Positions 48,679 to 57,900 of a stretch of DNA of 64,000 nt are shown here, piece by piece. The position numbers and the translations under genes were made by a program. Numbering within the stretch: position 1 is the stretch's first letter; each line of letters begins with the position of its first letter. Origin of the DNA: Sphingomonas hankookensis (lineage in GTDB: Bacteria; Pseudomonadota; Alphaproteobacteria; Sphingomonadales; Sphingomonadaceae); NCBI RefSeq assembly GCF_001619955.1, contig NZ_LQQO01000033.1, positions 1-64,000 of the forward strand, given 5' to 3'. Below the pieces are notes generated by a model, which made no database searches, was not told the origin of the DNA, and worked only from the letters and a program-made list of their open reading frames with translations.

Positions 48679-48720
48679 GCGTCGGCGGATGTCGGCCACG
48701 AAAGCGGTCGCCGCCGACGC
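48679..48720. terminator. Inverted repeat at the convergent end of the beta-helix and uxuA genes
   Basis: GCGTCGGCGG (48679-48688) and CCGCCGACGC (48711-48720) are perfect 10-bp arms with a 22-nt loop, spanning the gap between two converging stops. It is a possible bidirectional terminator; no T-tract is present. Confidence 0.4.
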
Positions 48721-49889
48721 TATGATGCCGCGCCGTGCGCAATCCCGCGTTCAAGCCCGCGCAATTCGGCCAGCCCCCGCATCCGGCCGAGCAGCGAATA
48801 GCCGGGATTGGCGGTGCGGTTCAGGTCGTCGAGCATCTGGTGCCCGTGATCGGGCCGCATCGGGATGCTGCGGCCTTCGCAGGTCGACAGGCGATGGACC
48901 GCCGCCACCACTGCCGCCATGCCGGCGTCCCCGCCCAGATGGTCGGCTTCGTGGAACGCGTCATCCGCCTCGCGCTCGACCGATCGCAGGTGAAGGAATC
49001 CGATCCGGCTGCCCAGCCGGTCAACCATGCCCGGCAGATCATTGTCGGCACGCACGCCGAACGATCCGGTGCAGAAACACAGGCCGTTCGACGCGTTCGG
49101 CACGCGCGCGAACAGCTCGGCCACATCTGCCTCGGTGCTGACCACGCGCGGCAGGCCGAAAATCGGGAAGGGCGGATCGTCGGGATGCACGACCAGTCGG
49201 ATGCCGAGATCGTCGGCGACCGGACAGACCGCCTCCAGAAACGCGACATGATTGTCGCGTAGCCGTGCCGCATCGATCCCGGCATAGGTTTCGATCGCCG
49301 CCAGGAATTGGGGCGACGTGAACCCCTCCTCGCTGCCCGGCAGTCCGGCGATGATCGTGCGTTCCAGCGCGATCCTTGCCCGTTCGTCCATCGATGCGTG
49401 GCGCTTCTCGGCTGCGGCGCGCATCGCGTCCGAATAGCTCGCCTCGGCCCCGGGACGCTTCAGGATGAACATATCATATGCCGCGACCGCCACCGCTTCG
49501 AACCGCAGTGCCCGGGCGCCATAGGGTAGCTCCCACGCCAGATCGGTTCGGGTCCAGTCGAGCAACGGCATGAAGTTGTAGGTCACGACGTCGATGCCGC
49601 ACGCCGCGAGATGAGTCAGGCTGCGGCGGTAATGGTCGATCAGCCGGTCCCAGTCGCCCGAACGGGTCTTGATCCCTTCGTCGACCGGCAGACTTTCGAC
49701 CACCCGCCATTCGAGCCCCGCGTCCTCGATCATCGCTTTCCGCACGGCGATCGCGTCCCGCTCCCACACCGCGCCATTCGGCACCTCGTGCAGAGCGGTC
49801 ACGATCCCGGTCGCACCCGCCTGTCGGATGTCGCGCAGCCGGACCGGGTCGTTCGGCCCGAACCAGCGCATCGTCTGGGTCATCAACAT
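48720..49889 (-). CDS. uxuA: Mannonate dehydratase
   Basis: This 389-residue TIM-barrel protein has the UxuA pattern: MRWFGPNDPVRLRDIRQAGA, then GIVTALHEVPNGAVW, GIDVVTYNFMPLLDWTRTDL and RLVVHPDDPPFPIFGLPRVV. NGLCFCTGSFG, IGFLHLRSVERE and SIPMRPDHGHQMLDDL supply the His, Cys and Asp metal ligands. It dehydrates D-mannonate to 2-keto-3-deoxygluconate in glucuronate breakdown. AAGGA lies 9 nt before the chosen ATG (49889); a second ATG two codons in is possible. It stands alone, convergent with the beta-helix gene, and ties the region to uronate metabolism. Confidence 0.95.
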   Translation of the reverse strand: MLMTQTMRWFGPNDPVRLRDIRQAGATGIVTALHEVPNGAVWERDAIAVRKAMIEDAGLEWRVVESLPVDEGIKTRSGDWDRLIDHYRRSLTHLAACGIDVVTYNFMPLLDWTRTDLAWELPYGARALRFEAVAVAAYDMFILKRPGAEASYSDAMRAAAEKRHASMDERARIALERTIIAGLPGSEEGFTSPQFLAAIETYAGIDAARLRDNHVAFLEAVCPVADDLGIRLVVHPDDPPFPIFGLPRVVSTEADVAELFARVPNASNGLCFCTGSFGVRADNDLPGMVDRLGSRIGFLHLRSVEREADDAFHEADHLGGDAGMAAVVAAVHRLSTCEGRSIPMRPDHGHQMLDDLNRTANPGYSLLGRMRGLAELRGLERGIAHGAAS

Positions 49890-49953
49890 GACTATCCGTC
49901 CTTCTCCAACCGCCCGAGCGGCACGCGACCGGTTTGCTTCATAGGGCCGCACG

Positions 49954-51087
49954 TTACAGCGGGACAGTACAGGAAAACGTCGTCACGTCCGTTCGGCAAA
50001 ACGTCAGCACGCCCCCATGGGCCTGCACGATCTGCCGAGCCAGACTGAGCCCGATGCCGGTGCCGGTGGGTTTGGTGGAGTGGAATGGGCAACGGATCTT
50101 CAACGTGTCAGTGGGGAAATCGGGGCCTTCGTCCTGGATTTCCAGGATCAACTTGCCCTGGGCGGCATAGGCGTTGAGGTGGACGATGGCCGCGTTGCCG
50201 GGTTCGGCGGCCTCGACCGCGTTCTGCAGCAGCGCCCATAGCGCCTGGTTCAGCTGATCGCGGTCGAGCGCAGCGCAGAGATCGCGACCGACGCGGACGG
50301 TCAGGCGGGCGTCGGGCCAGCGGCCGGCAAAGAGCCGCGCGAGGTCGTCGACCAGTTCCGCCACCGACACCGTCTGCCGGAACGGCGGCGGCAGCCGGGC
50401 GAGCGCGCGATAGGCTTCGGTGAAACGCTGCAACCCTTCGGCATGGCGGGCGAGGGTCGACAATATCTCCGGCAGCAATGCCGGATCGCCCCGCTGCGGA
50501 TCGGCAGCGGCCACCCCGCATTCGGCAAGCGACACGATCGGCACCAGCCCGTTCAGCATCTCATGCCCCAGCACCCGCACCATGTCCGCGCTCGCCCGCG
50601 CCTCGGCGGTCCGTTCCTCGCTCTCGATATCGATCAGCGCGACCACGTCGTTCGGACCGACCGCGACCCGATCCATCCGCCAATGCCGCGCAGCGTAGCG
50701 GACATGGGTCGATGTGCGGTCGAACAGCGCCGGGGGTGCCGAAACGACGCGATCGTCGGCGGCAAAGAGCGTGCGGGCCGAGCGGTTCAACACCCGGACG
50801 ACTCCCTGCTCCACCGACACCAGCGGCGTGGGAGCGGCGTCGAGCAGCAGGCGGTCGATCATACCGTCGCGCTCCACCGGCGCGGCTACCGCCGGCGAAA
50901 TCGGCGGTTGCCGGACCCGGCCGAGCAGATGCCCGCCGAGCCATAGCGCCACCATCAGCGCCGCGCCGCAAGCCAGCCACAGGCCATGCGCCGCCGCACC
51001 GCCCATCGCCGCGCCGCACAGCACGAGCAGCAGGGCCGCGACGAGCACGGCACGATCCCGGTGAGTGAGCGAGATGTCAGAGGCCAT
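49954..51087 (-). CDS. Membrane sensor histidine kinase (NtrY-like)
   Basis: This 377-residue kinase has two membrane helices at about residues 13-55 with almost no periplasmic loop, a PAS-like region (about 75-155), then H175 in MVRVLGHEMLNGLVPIV. The ATPase domain has the N-box N289 in WALLQNAVEAAEP, G1 in IQDEGPDFP and G2 in PTGTGIGLSLARQIVQAHGG. HEMLN is the NtrY/PrsK-type H-box. The short loop suggests sensing within the membrane. It overlaps the response regulator gene by 11 nt. Both are divergent from the FtsX-type permease. Confidence 0.92.
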   Translation of the reverse strand: MASDISLTHRDRAVLVAALLLVLCGAAMGGAAAHGLWLACGAALMVALWLGGHLLGRVRQPPISPAVAAPVERDGMIDRLLLDAAPTPLVSVEQGVVRVLNRSARTLFAADDRVVSAPPALFDRTSTHVRYAARHWRMDRVAVGPNDVVALIDIESEERTAEARASADMVRVLGHEMLNGLVPIVSLAECGVAAADPQRGDPALLPEILSTLARHAEGLQRFTEAYRALARLPPPFRQTVSVAELVDDLARLFAGRWPDARLTVRVGRDLCAALDRDQLNQALWALLQNAVEAAEPGNAAIVHLNAYAAQGKLILEIQDEGPDFPTDTLKIRCPFHSTKPTGTGIGLSLARQIVQAHGGVLTFCRTDVTTFSCTVPL

Positions 51088-52375
51088 ATTGGGCCATGCG
51101 CCGGTACAGCGTGCCGCGACTGATCCCTAACGCCGTCGCCGCGCGTGATACGTTGTGGCGATGATCCTTGAGCGCAGCGGCGATAAGCAGCCGTTCCGCA
51201 TCGCCCAGACCGAAGGGCGTACCCGGCACAGGCGGCGGAGCATCGCCATCCGCTGGACGGATCGCCGCCGCGTCGATCACGCCGTCATCGGCCAGCAGCA
51301 CCGCACGCTCGATCGCCATTGCCAGCCCGCGTACCTCGTCCGGCCAATCGGTCGCGGCGATCATCGCCTCCGCCGCCGGGGTCAGGGCCGGCGCAGGCCG
51401 CCGATAGCTTTCCCCGGCCACCGCCGCGAAATGGCGGGCGAGCAGCACCGCATCGCCGCGCCGATCGATCAGGCGGGGCACCGCAATCTCCACCGTGCAC
51501 AGCCGCCGCCGCAGCGCGGGCAGCAGCCGCGCGGCATCGTCGACGATAGTGATACCCCGCAGGCCCGGGGGCAGGCGATCGAACAGCCGCCCCTGCCCCA
51601 CCGCATCCAGCCGATCGACATGGCGCAACAACGCGGTGCCGCTCGCGCCGTCGAGCAACGCCCAGTCCTCGGCCGATCGGAGGTCGAGGCGCAGCGGCAC
51701 CCGGTCGGCATCGCCGGACGCGGCATGCACCGCCGCCGCGACAAGCGACCGTCCCGTCCCCGACCTGCCGGAGATGCAGACCGACGCAATCGTCGGCCCA
51801 ACCCGCCGGACGAGATCGCGGATCGCCGCCATCTGCACGGACGTACCCAGCAGCACGGGACCGGACGAACCCTGATTCCCGGTCGGACGGCCCGCTGCCG
51901 GCCGTACGGACCGGCCGACCGCGCCGGCGACCTTGTCCAGCAGCACCTCACGACGCCACGGCTTCATCACGAAATCGCGGGCACCCGCCTGCATCGCTTC
52001 GATGGCGATGCGGATGCCGCTATGCGCGGTGATGACCACGACGCAGGCGGACGGATCGCCGGCCATGATCCGGCGCAGGCAAGCCAGCCCCTCCGCCCCG
52101 TCCGAACGCCCCATCGTGAAGTTCAGGTCGAGCAGGATCGCGTCATAGCGACGCCGCGCGAGCAACGAAAAGGCTGTGTCGGGATGGCCGGCCAATTCGA
52201 CCCGGTGTCCGGCAAGGCGGAACAGGATATTGGTCGTCCGGGCGACGACCGGATCATCCTCGATCAACAGGATGTTCCAGCCGCTTGACGCGGCGACCGG
52301 GTGTCCGTCGCCGGACATTCTGTCCAACGCCCCGTCCGAATCGGCAAGGTCGATGGAGGAAAGCGGTTCATTCAT
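51077..52375 (-). CDS. NtrC-like response regulator lacking the GAFTGA motif
   Basis: This 432-residue protein has a receiver (about 33-150) with D83 as phospho-acceptor in AILLDLNF, T116 and K138 in DFVMKPW. The AAA+ region keeps a Walker-A-like GRSGTGRS (203-210, Arg in place of Lys) but has no GAFTGA loop; VPLRLDLRSAEDWALLDGAS runs straight into GTALLRHVDRLD in place of Walker B GTLFLDEI. A Fis-type HTH (NVSRAATALGISRGTLYRRM) ends the protein. ATP hydrolysis and sigma-54 activation are thus probably lost, leaving a phospho-switched DNA binder. The start is the ATG at 52373-52375. It lies upstream of, and overlaps, the histidine kinase gene. Confidence 0.9.
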   Translation of the reverse strand: MNEPLSSIDLADSDGALDRMSGDGHPVAASSGWNILLIEDDPVVARTTNILFRLAGHRVELAGHPDTAFSLLARRRYDAILLDLNFTMGRSDGAEGLACLRRIMAGDPSACVVVITAHSGIRIAIEAMQAGARDFVMKPWRREVLLDKVAGAVGRSVRPAAGRPTGNQGSSGPVLLGTSVQMAAIRDLVRRVGPTIASVCISGRSGTGRSLVAAAVHAASGDADRVPLRLDLRSAEDWALLDGASGTALLRHVDRLDAVGQGRLFDRLPPGLRGITIVDDAARLLPALRRRLCTVEIAVPRLIDRRGDAVLLARHFAAVAGESYRRPAPALTPAAEAMIAATDWPDEVRGLAMAIERAVLLADDGVIDAAAIRPADGDAPPPVPGTPFGLGDAERLLIAAALKDHRHNVSRAATALGISRGTLYRRMAQYGL

Positions 52376-52498
52376 AACGACTTGGCATTTCCGGAGCTGG
52401 ACAGTGATAACCGGGTCCATGATGACCGAAGATGCAACAGACGCAACCGCCCGGATCGGCGGGCACCGGGGCCGACACGCCATGACGGAGGGCGAGGA

Positions 52499-54925
52499 AT
52501 GAACGGCTCCGCCTGGGTTTCGCTCTACCGTTCGCTGGTCCGTCACAAGCTGTACGCGACCCTCAATATCGGCGGGCTGGCGCTCGGCATCGCGGTGTTC
52601 TGCGTGTTGGCGCTCTACGTCCGGTTCGAAACCAGTTTCGAGACATGGCTGCCGCACCATGACGAAATCTATCTGGTCCAGACCGAACTGCATCTGCCGG
52701 GCAGTCCGCTGAACGGTGCCTATCCCGGTACGATGGCCGGGATGCTGGAACAGATGCGGCAGGATTTTCCGGGGGTCGTCGGCACGCGCATTCGTGGCGG
52801 CACGGATGGCGGCACGATCCTACGCGACGGCGAGGCTATCCGTGCCGATGTCGCGCAAGTCGATCCTACCTTTCTGGACATCTTCGCCCTGCCGATCGTC
52901 CAGGGGCGCGGCGGCGACGCGCTGTCCGACCCGACCGCCGCGCTGGTCAGCCGCCGTCAGGCACAGCGGCTGTTCGGCGATGGCGACCCGATCGGCCAGA
53001 CGCTGACCATCGCGGTCGATGCGCCTGAGCGCTATCATGTCGTCGGCGTTTTCGACGACCTGCCGGCCAATAGCGACATGAAGCTGTCGGTCGTGATACC
53101 CATCCCGCGTACCCCGCCGCCCGCGCAATGGACCTGGTATCGATGGGGTACGGCGGATGTCGGCACCTATCTGCGCTTCGCCGATACGGCCGACGACTGG
53201 GCGTTTGCGGCGAAGCTGCCCGCGTTCGTCCGGCGACGCGCGAAACAGGATCTGGGGCCGACGCCGGACAAGGTCATCGCGTTGTCGCTGCTGCCGATCA
53301 CGCGAATGCACCTGGAACCGCCGGGCGCGGAGAGCGGCGGGCGGCGGCTGACCGTCGTGGCGCTCGGAATCGTCGGGGTGCTGACGCTGCTGATCGCGGT
53401 CGTCAATTATGTAAACCTCGCCACCGCCCGTGCCGGCTTGCGCGCCCGCGAAGTGGCGATGCGCAAGGTGCTGGGCGCGGACCGCGCTACGCTGGTCCGG
53501 CAGTTTCTGGGCGAAGCGATGGTGACGGTGGCGATCGCGGCTTTTGCCGGGCTGGTGCTGGCCGAACTGAGCCTGCCGCTGTTGAACGCAGCCGGCGGGC
53601 TGACGCTCGCCTTTCCCTATGCACTGGTGGTGCCGGTCCTGATCGTGCTGGTGCTGGTGATCGGGGTGCTGGCCGGGCTGTATCCCGCGCTGCTGCTCTC
53701 GCGCTTTCCCGCTGCCGCCGTGCTGGCCGCCGCGCACAGTCCTGGTGGCGGACGCGCCGGCAACCGACTGCGCGAGGCGTTGGTGATCGTCCAGTTCGGG
53801 ATGGCGATCGCGTTCATCATCGGTACGGCCGTCGTGTCGGTGCAGGTCGCACATCTGCGACAGGCCGATCTCGGCTTTCGTCGGGACGGGCTGCTGGTGG
53901 TACCGTCGCTGGCCGACAAGCGGATCTTTGCCGATCGCGCGCGTCCGGTGCTGGCGGCATTCCGGCAATTGCCGGGGGTGGTAGCGGTGGGTGAAGGCGG
54001 CACCGGCGCGGGTGGCGATGGCGAGACCAATGTCGATATCATCGCGATGCCGGCCGATGCCGGCCCGGGGGTGACGGTGATGGCGCAGAATGTGGGGCCC
54101 GGATTCTTCCGGACCTACAGCCCGACTCTGCTGGCCGGGCGGTTCTTCGACGACGCCCACCGTTCCGACGATGCGAGCGACTGGACCCGATGGCCGCAGG
54201 GGCGCAACATCGTCCTCAACCGTGCGGCGGTGGCCGCGCTGGGGTTCCGCTCGCCTGCCGACGCGGTCGGCCGGACGGTGGACGGCGCCATGCCGCGCAC
54301 GATCGTCGGGGTGATCGACACGCTGCGATTCTTCACGCCGCGGATCGCCGACCAAGCGACCTATTATCAGTATAACCGCGATGGCGTGGCCAAGCCGGTG
54401 GCCGCGATCCGCTTCACCGGCGATCCGGCGGCGATGCTTGACCGGGTTCGGGCGACGTGGCGGCGGTTGATCCCCGACGTGCCCTTTGTCGCACAGACCG
54501 CCGAGGATCGGCTGGCAGAATTCTACCGCGCCGACGAACAAGCCATGCGATTGTTCGCGATCGGCGGCGGACTGGCCGTGGCCATCGCCTGTATCGGCCT
54601 GTGGGGACTGGCCGCGTTCAACACCGCGCGCAGGACGCGCGAGATCGGCATTCGCAAGACGCTGGGCGCGTCGTCGGGCGACATCGTCCGGCTGCTGTTC
54701 GGCCAGTTCCTGCGCCCGGTCCTGATCGCCAACGTCATCGCGTGGCCGTTGGCCTATCTGGCGATGCGGGCGTGGCTGGCGGGGTTTGCGGACCGGATCG
54801 CCTTGTCGCTGCTGTACTTCGTCGGAGCGGGGCTGCTCGCACTCGCCATCGCGGTCCTGACGGTACTGGCACAGGCGATCCGCGCCAGCCGGGCGGCGCC
54901 GGCCTGGGCCTTGCGCCACGATTAG
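52499..54925 (+). CDS. FtsX/MacB-type ABC transporter permease
   Basis: This 808-residue membrane protein starts MNGSAWVSLYRSLVRHKLY with GGAGGGCGAGG upstream. It has two copies of a unit made of one N-terminal helix, a periplasmic MacB-like domain (from about residue 45 and again from about 500) and three FtsX-type helices: LTLLIAVVNYVNLATARAGL then REVAMRKVLGADRATLVRQF, and IGLWGLAAFNTARRTREIGI then RKTLGASSGDIVRLLFGQ. It is the long fused permease type that needs a separate ATPase. No ATPase gene is adjacent, so the partner is elsewhere. It is divergent from the two-component genes across a 123-nt gap, which likely control it. A role in envelope stress or peptide efflux is plausible. Confidence 0.9.
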   Translation: MNGSAWVSLYRSLVRHKLYATLNIGGLALGIAVFCVLALYVRFETSFETWLPHHDEIYLVQTELHLPGSPLNGAYPGTMAGMLEQMRQDFPGVVGTRIRGGTDGGTILRDGEAIRADVAQVDPTFLDIFALPIVQGRGGDALSDPTAALVSRRQAQRLFGDGDPIGQTLTIAVDAPERYHVVGVFDDLPANSDMKLSVVIPIPRTPPPAQWTWYRWGTADVGTYLRFADTADDWAFAAKLPAFVRRRAKQDLGPTPDKVIALSLLPITRMHLEPPGAESGGRRLTVVALGIVGVLTLLIAVVNYVNLATARAGLRAREVAMRKVLGADRATLVRQFLGEAMVTVAIAAFAGLVLAELSLPLLNAAGGLTLAFPYALVVPVLIVLVLVIGVLAGLYPALLLSRFPAAAVLAAAHSPGGGRAGNRLREALVIVQFGMAIAFIIGTAVVSVQVAHLRQADLGFRRDGLLVVPSLADKRIFADRARPVLAAFRQLPGVVAVGEGGTGAGGDGETNVDIIAMPADAGPGVTVMAQNVGPGFFRTYSPTLLAGRFFDDAHRSDDASDWTRWPQGRNIVLNRAAVAALGFRSPADAVGRTVDGAMPRTIVGVIDTLRFFTPRIADQATYYQYNRDGVAKPVAAIRFTGDPAAMLDRVRATWRRLIPDVPFVAQTAEDRLAEFYRADEQAMRLFAIGGGLAVAIACIGLWGLAAFNTARRTREIGIRKTLGASSGDIVRLLFGQFLRPVLIANVIAWPLAYLAMRAWLAGFADRIALSLLYFVGAGLLALAIAVLTVLAQAIRASRAAPAWALRHD

Positions 54926-54946
54926 CGACCGGAGCGATCGATGACC

Positions 54947-54977
54947 GGGGGTACGCCATGCGTCGTGGCGTACCCCC
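54947..54977. terminator. Bidirectional hairpin between convergent permease and autotransporter genes
   Basis: GGGGGTACGCCA (54947-54958) and TGGCGTACCCCC (54966-54977) are perfect 12-bp arms with a 7-nt loop, 21 nt past the permease stop and 13 nt past the autotransporter stop. There is no T-tract. Confidence 0.6.
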
Positions 54978-54990
54978 CGATCCCGACCGG

Positions 54991-57900
54991 TCAGAACTGC
55001 TTGCGGATCGTGATCGTCTCGGTCGCGTAGCGGCTGCCCTGTCCCAGCGAACCGCTTAGCCCCAGCCCGATGCGCCAGCCATTGTCGAAGACATAGTCGG
55101 TGCCAAGCTCGACCGAGACATTGTCGCGGGTCCAGTCGTCGCCGCGAATGGCATAGGTGAACCCGCCGAGATCGGCATAATCAAGCGCCTGGACGCCGCC
55201 GTTCCTGAACTCGTGCCGCCATTCCGCCCGCAGGCGCGGGACGAAACGCCCGGTGACGAACGATCCGCGCAGGCCCAGCACGCCGGACAGCGAGGTCAGG
55301 TTGCGACGGTCGAACACCAGGTTGGCGGTGCCGACTCCGGTTTCGGTGTAGCGGTTCAGATCGGCCGACAGCAGGTCGACCCGGCCATAGGCCGACAGGG
55401 CGTGGGTATCGCGGGTCCGGTCGAAGCCGCCGGTCAGCGAACCGAAGAGCATCGTCCCGCTGCGATGGCCGCGCGCCACAGCATTGCCGCCGGTCACGGT
55501 TCGGACCGTATCGAACGCCAGCCGCCCCGCGCCGGCGACGCCGTCAAGGAACAGGCCATCGGCCGGGGCGAGGCTGCCATAGATCGCGCCCATCCAGCTG
55601 CTGCTGTCGACGCGACCCTGGTTGCGGCCGACCTCGGTCCGCTCGCCGCCATAGCCGCCGCCGACGCCCACCGTCAGCGTTTCGGACAGCTTCACGTCGG
55701 CGCCGCTGCTGAGCCCGCCGCTGGAGACGGTCAGCTTGCCACGACCACGCGTCGCATCCTGCGTACCAAGCAGGATCGCCCCGCCCGACCAGAGCGCGGT
55801 CGATCCGACCGGGCGGCCGGTTCCTTCGATCGCATCGGTCGTGTCCGCGCCTGCGGGGGCGGCACGGTCGCCCGGCAGCATCCGACCCCGTTCGCTGCGT
55901 GCGGCCGCCAGGCCGGCGACCGGCATCGTGCGGCCGTCGCCGTCGATGGCGATGATCCCCGCCGCCCGCTCGCGCCCCATCACCTCGGTCGCATGTTCCG
56001 ACTTCAGCATCGCCACGTCGAGCGCGCTCGACGCCGGATCGGGATCGCGCCCGCCGAAGCTGTTGCCGCCCGCGATGCTGATCCCCATCGGCCGGGCCAT
56101 GCTGCCCGCGCCGCCATTGTGCAGCTGCTCGTTGCGGCGCTGGAAATTGTCGAGCTGGGCCTGTGCGAAGCGGCGCGTCGCCTCAGCCTGCGCGGCCGAG
56201 ATGCCGGTGACGGTCGCGTCCTGCGACGGGTCGGCGCGCTGGACGACGCTGATGCTGACCACGGCCGGGGCGGAGGTGCCATAGGCGTTGGTCAGCGTGT
56301 AGCGGACGGTTGCGGTGCCGCTGAACCGGCCGCGCGGGGTGATGCGCAGCTGATAGCGGCGGTCGCCGACGCTGCCGCTCTCGACCAGCGTCGCCTCGAC
56401 GCCCTCGGCCGGCGTGACCGACAGGATGGCGGCGCCGACGAACGGACCGCCGATCGCGGTCCCGGTCAGGTCGACGATCTGCGTCTGGCCGTTGGCGACG
56501 CCGGCCTTGACCGCGGGCGCGATGGGGGCGCTGCCGGTCACCGTCACCGCGATGCGCGCCTCGTTCGAGGTCCCGCCGTCGCCGATCGCGACATAGCCGA
56601 AGCCGTCCTCGCCGATATAGCCCGGCTCGGGGGTGTAAGTGGCGGTGATGCGCGGGCTCGACCCGGTCGCGGCCTGCGGGCGGGCGGCAGCGACCAGACC
56701 CTGCGACGGTGGCGTGATGCGCGGGCTCGTCTCGGCCACACCCTGCTGGCCGCCGTCGATCGACACCGTGCCGTGCTGCGGCTGGGTGGTGATGCGGATC
56801 TGGCGATAGTCGCCGGTGACCAGCGCCGACAGGTCGATCGCCACCGCGCCGTTCTGCGCCGTGGTGGCGGCGCCGGTCGCGGCGGAACCCGGCCGAGCGA
56901 CCGGCGGGGCGGGCAGCGCGATCTCCAGCGTATAGGCATTGGCCGCCGTGAAGGGGCCATTGCCCGACGAGCTGTCGGTCGCGGTGACGGTGACCGTATA
57001 GCGCCCGCTCTCCTGCGGCGTGCCCGCCAGCAACCCGCCCGTCGACAGCGTCACCCCGGCCGGCAGCCGCCCGGCGGTGACCGCATAAGCATAGGGCGCG
57101 GTGCCGCCGCTGGTGCTCAGTTGTTGGCTATAGGCGACATCCTCCTGGCCCGCCGGCAGCGTCGCCGGGGTGAGCGCCAGGCTCGGCTGCGCGACCGTGA
57201 TGCTGACCGTCGCGGGGGCCGAGGCGCCGCCCGCATTCGACGCGGTATAGGTGAAGCTGTCGGCCCCGGCATAGCCGGCCGCCGGCGTATAGCTGATCGC
57301 GGTGCCGTTGACCGTCGCGGTGCCGTGCGCGGGCGCGGTGGCGATGGCGACACCGGTCGCCGCACCGCCGCTCACCTTCAGCGGAACCACCGTGGCCGCC
57401 GCATTGTAACCGACCGCCAGGCTGACATTGGCCGCGACCGGCACGTCGGGTGCGGCGATGACCAGGCTATAGGCCTTGGCCCCGCTATACGGCCCCGCCC
57501 CCGTCGAGCTGTCGGTCGCGGTCATGGTGAAGGCGAAGCGCCCGAACGTGCTCGGCGTTCCGCTCAGCGTGCCATCGGCCGCCAGCGTCACCCCCGCCGG
57601 CAACGCGCCGTCGGTGACCGCATAGCGATAGGGCGCGGTGCCGCCCGATGCGGTGAGCGTCTGGCTATAGGCCGCCTCATAGCGTCCATCGGGCAGGCTC
57701 GCCGGCCCGACCGCCACTCTCGCGCCCGCCACGAACAGGGTATAGCCGCGCGCGGCGGTATAAGGCCCGCCATTGCCGCTCGCCGTCGCATCCGTCGCGG
57801 TCACGGTGAAGCCATAGCTGCCACCGGCGGTCGGCGTACCGCTAAGCGTGCCGTTGGTGCCGAGCGTGACGCCCGCCGGCAGCGCACCCGCCGTCACGGC

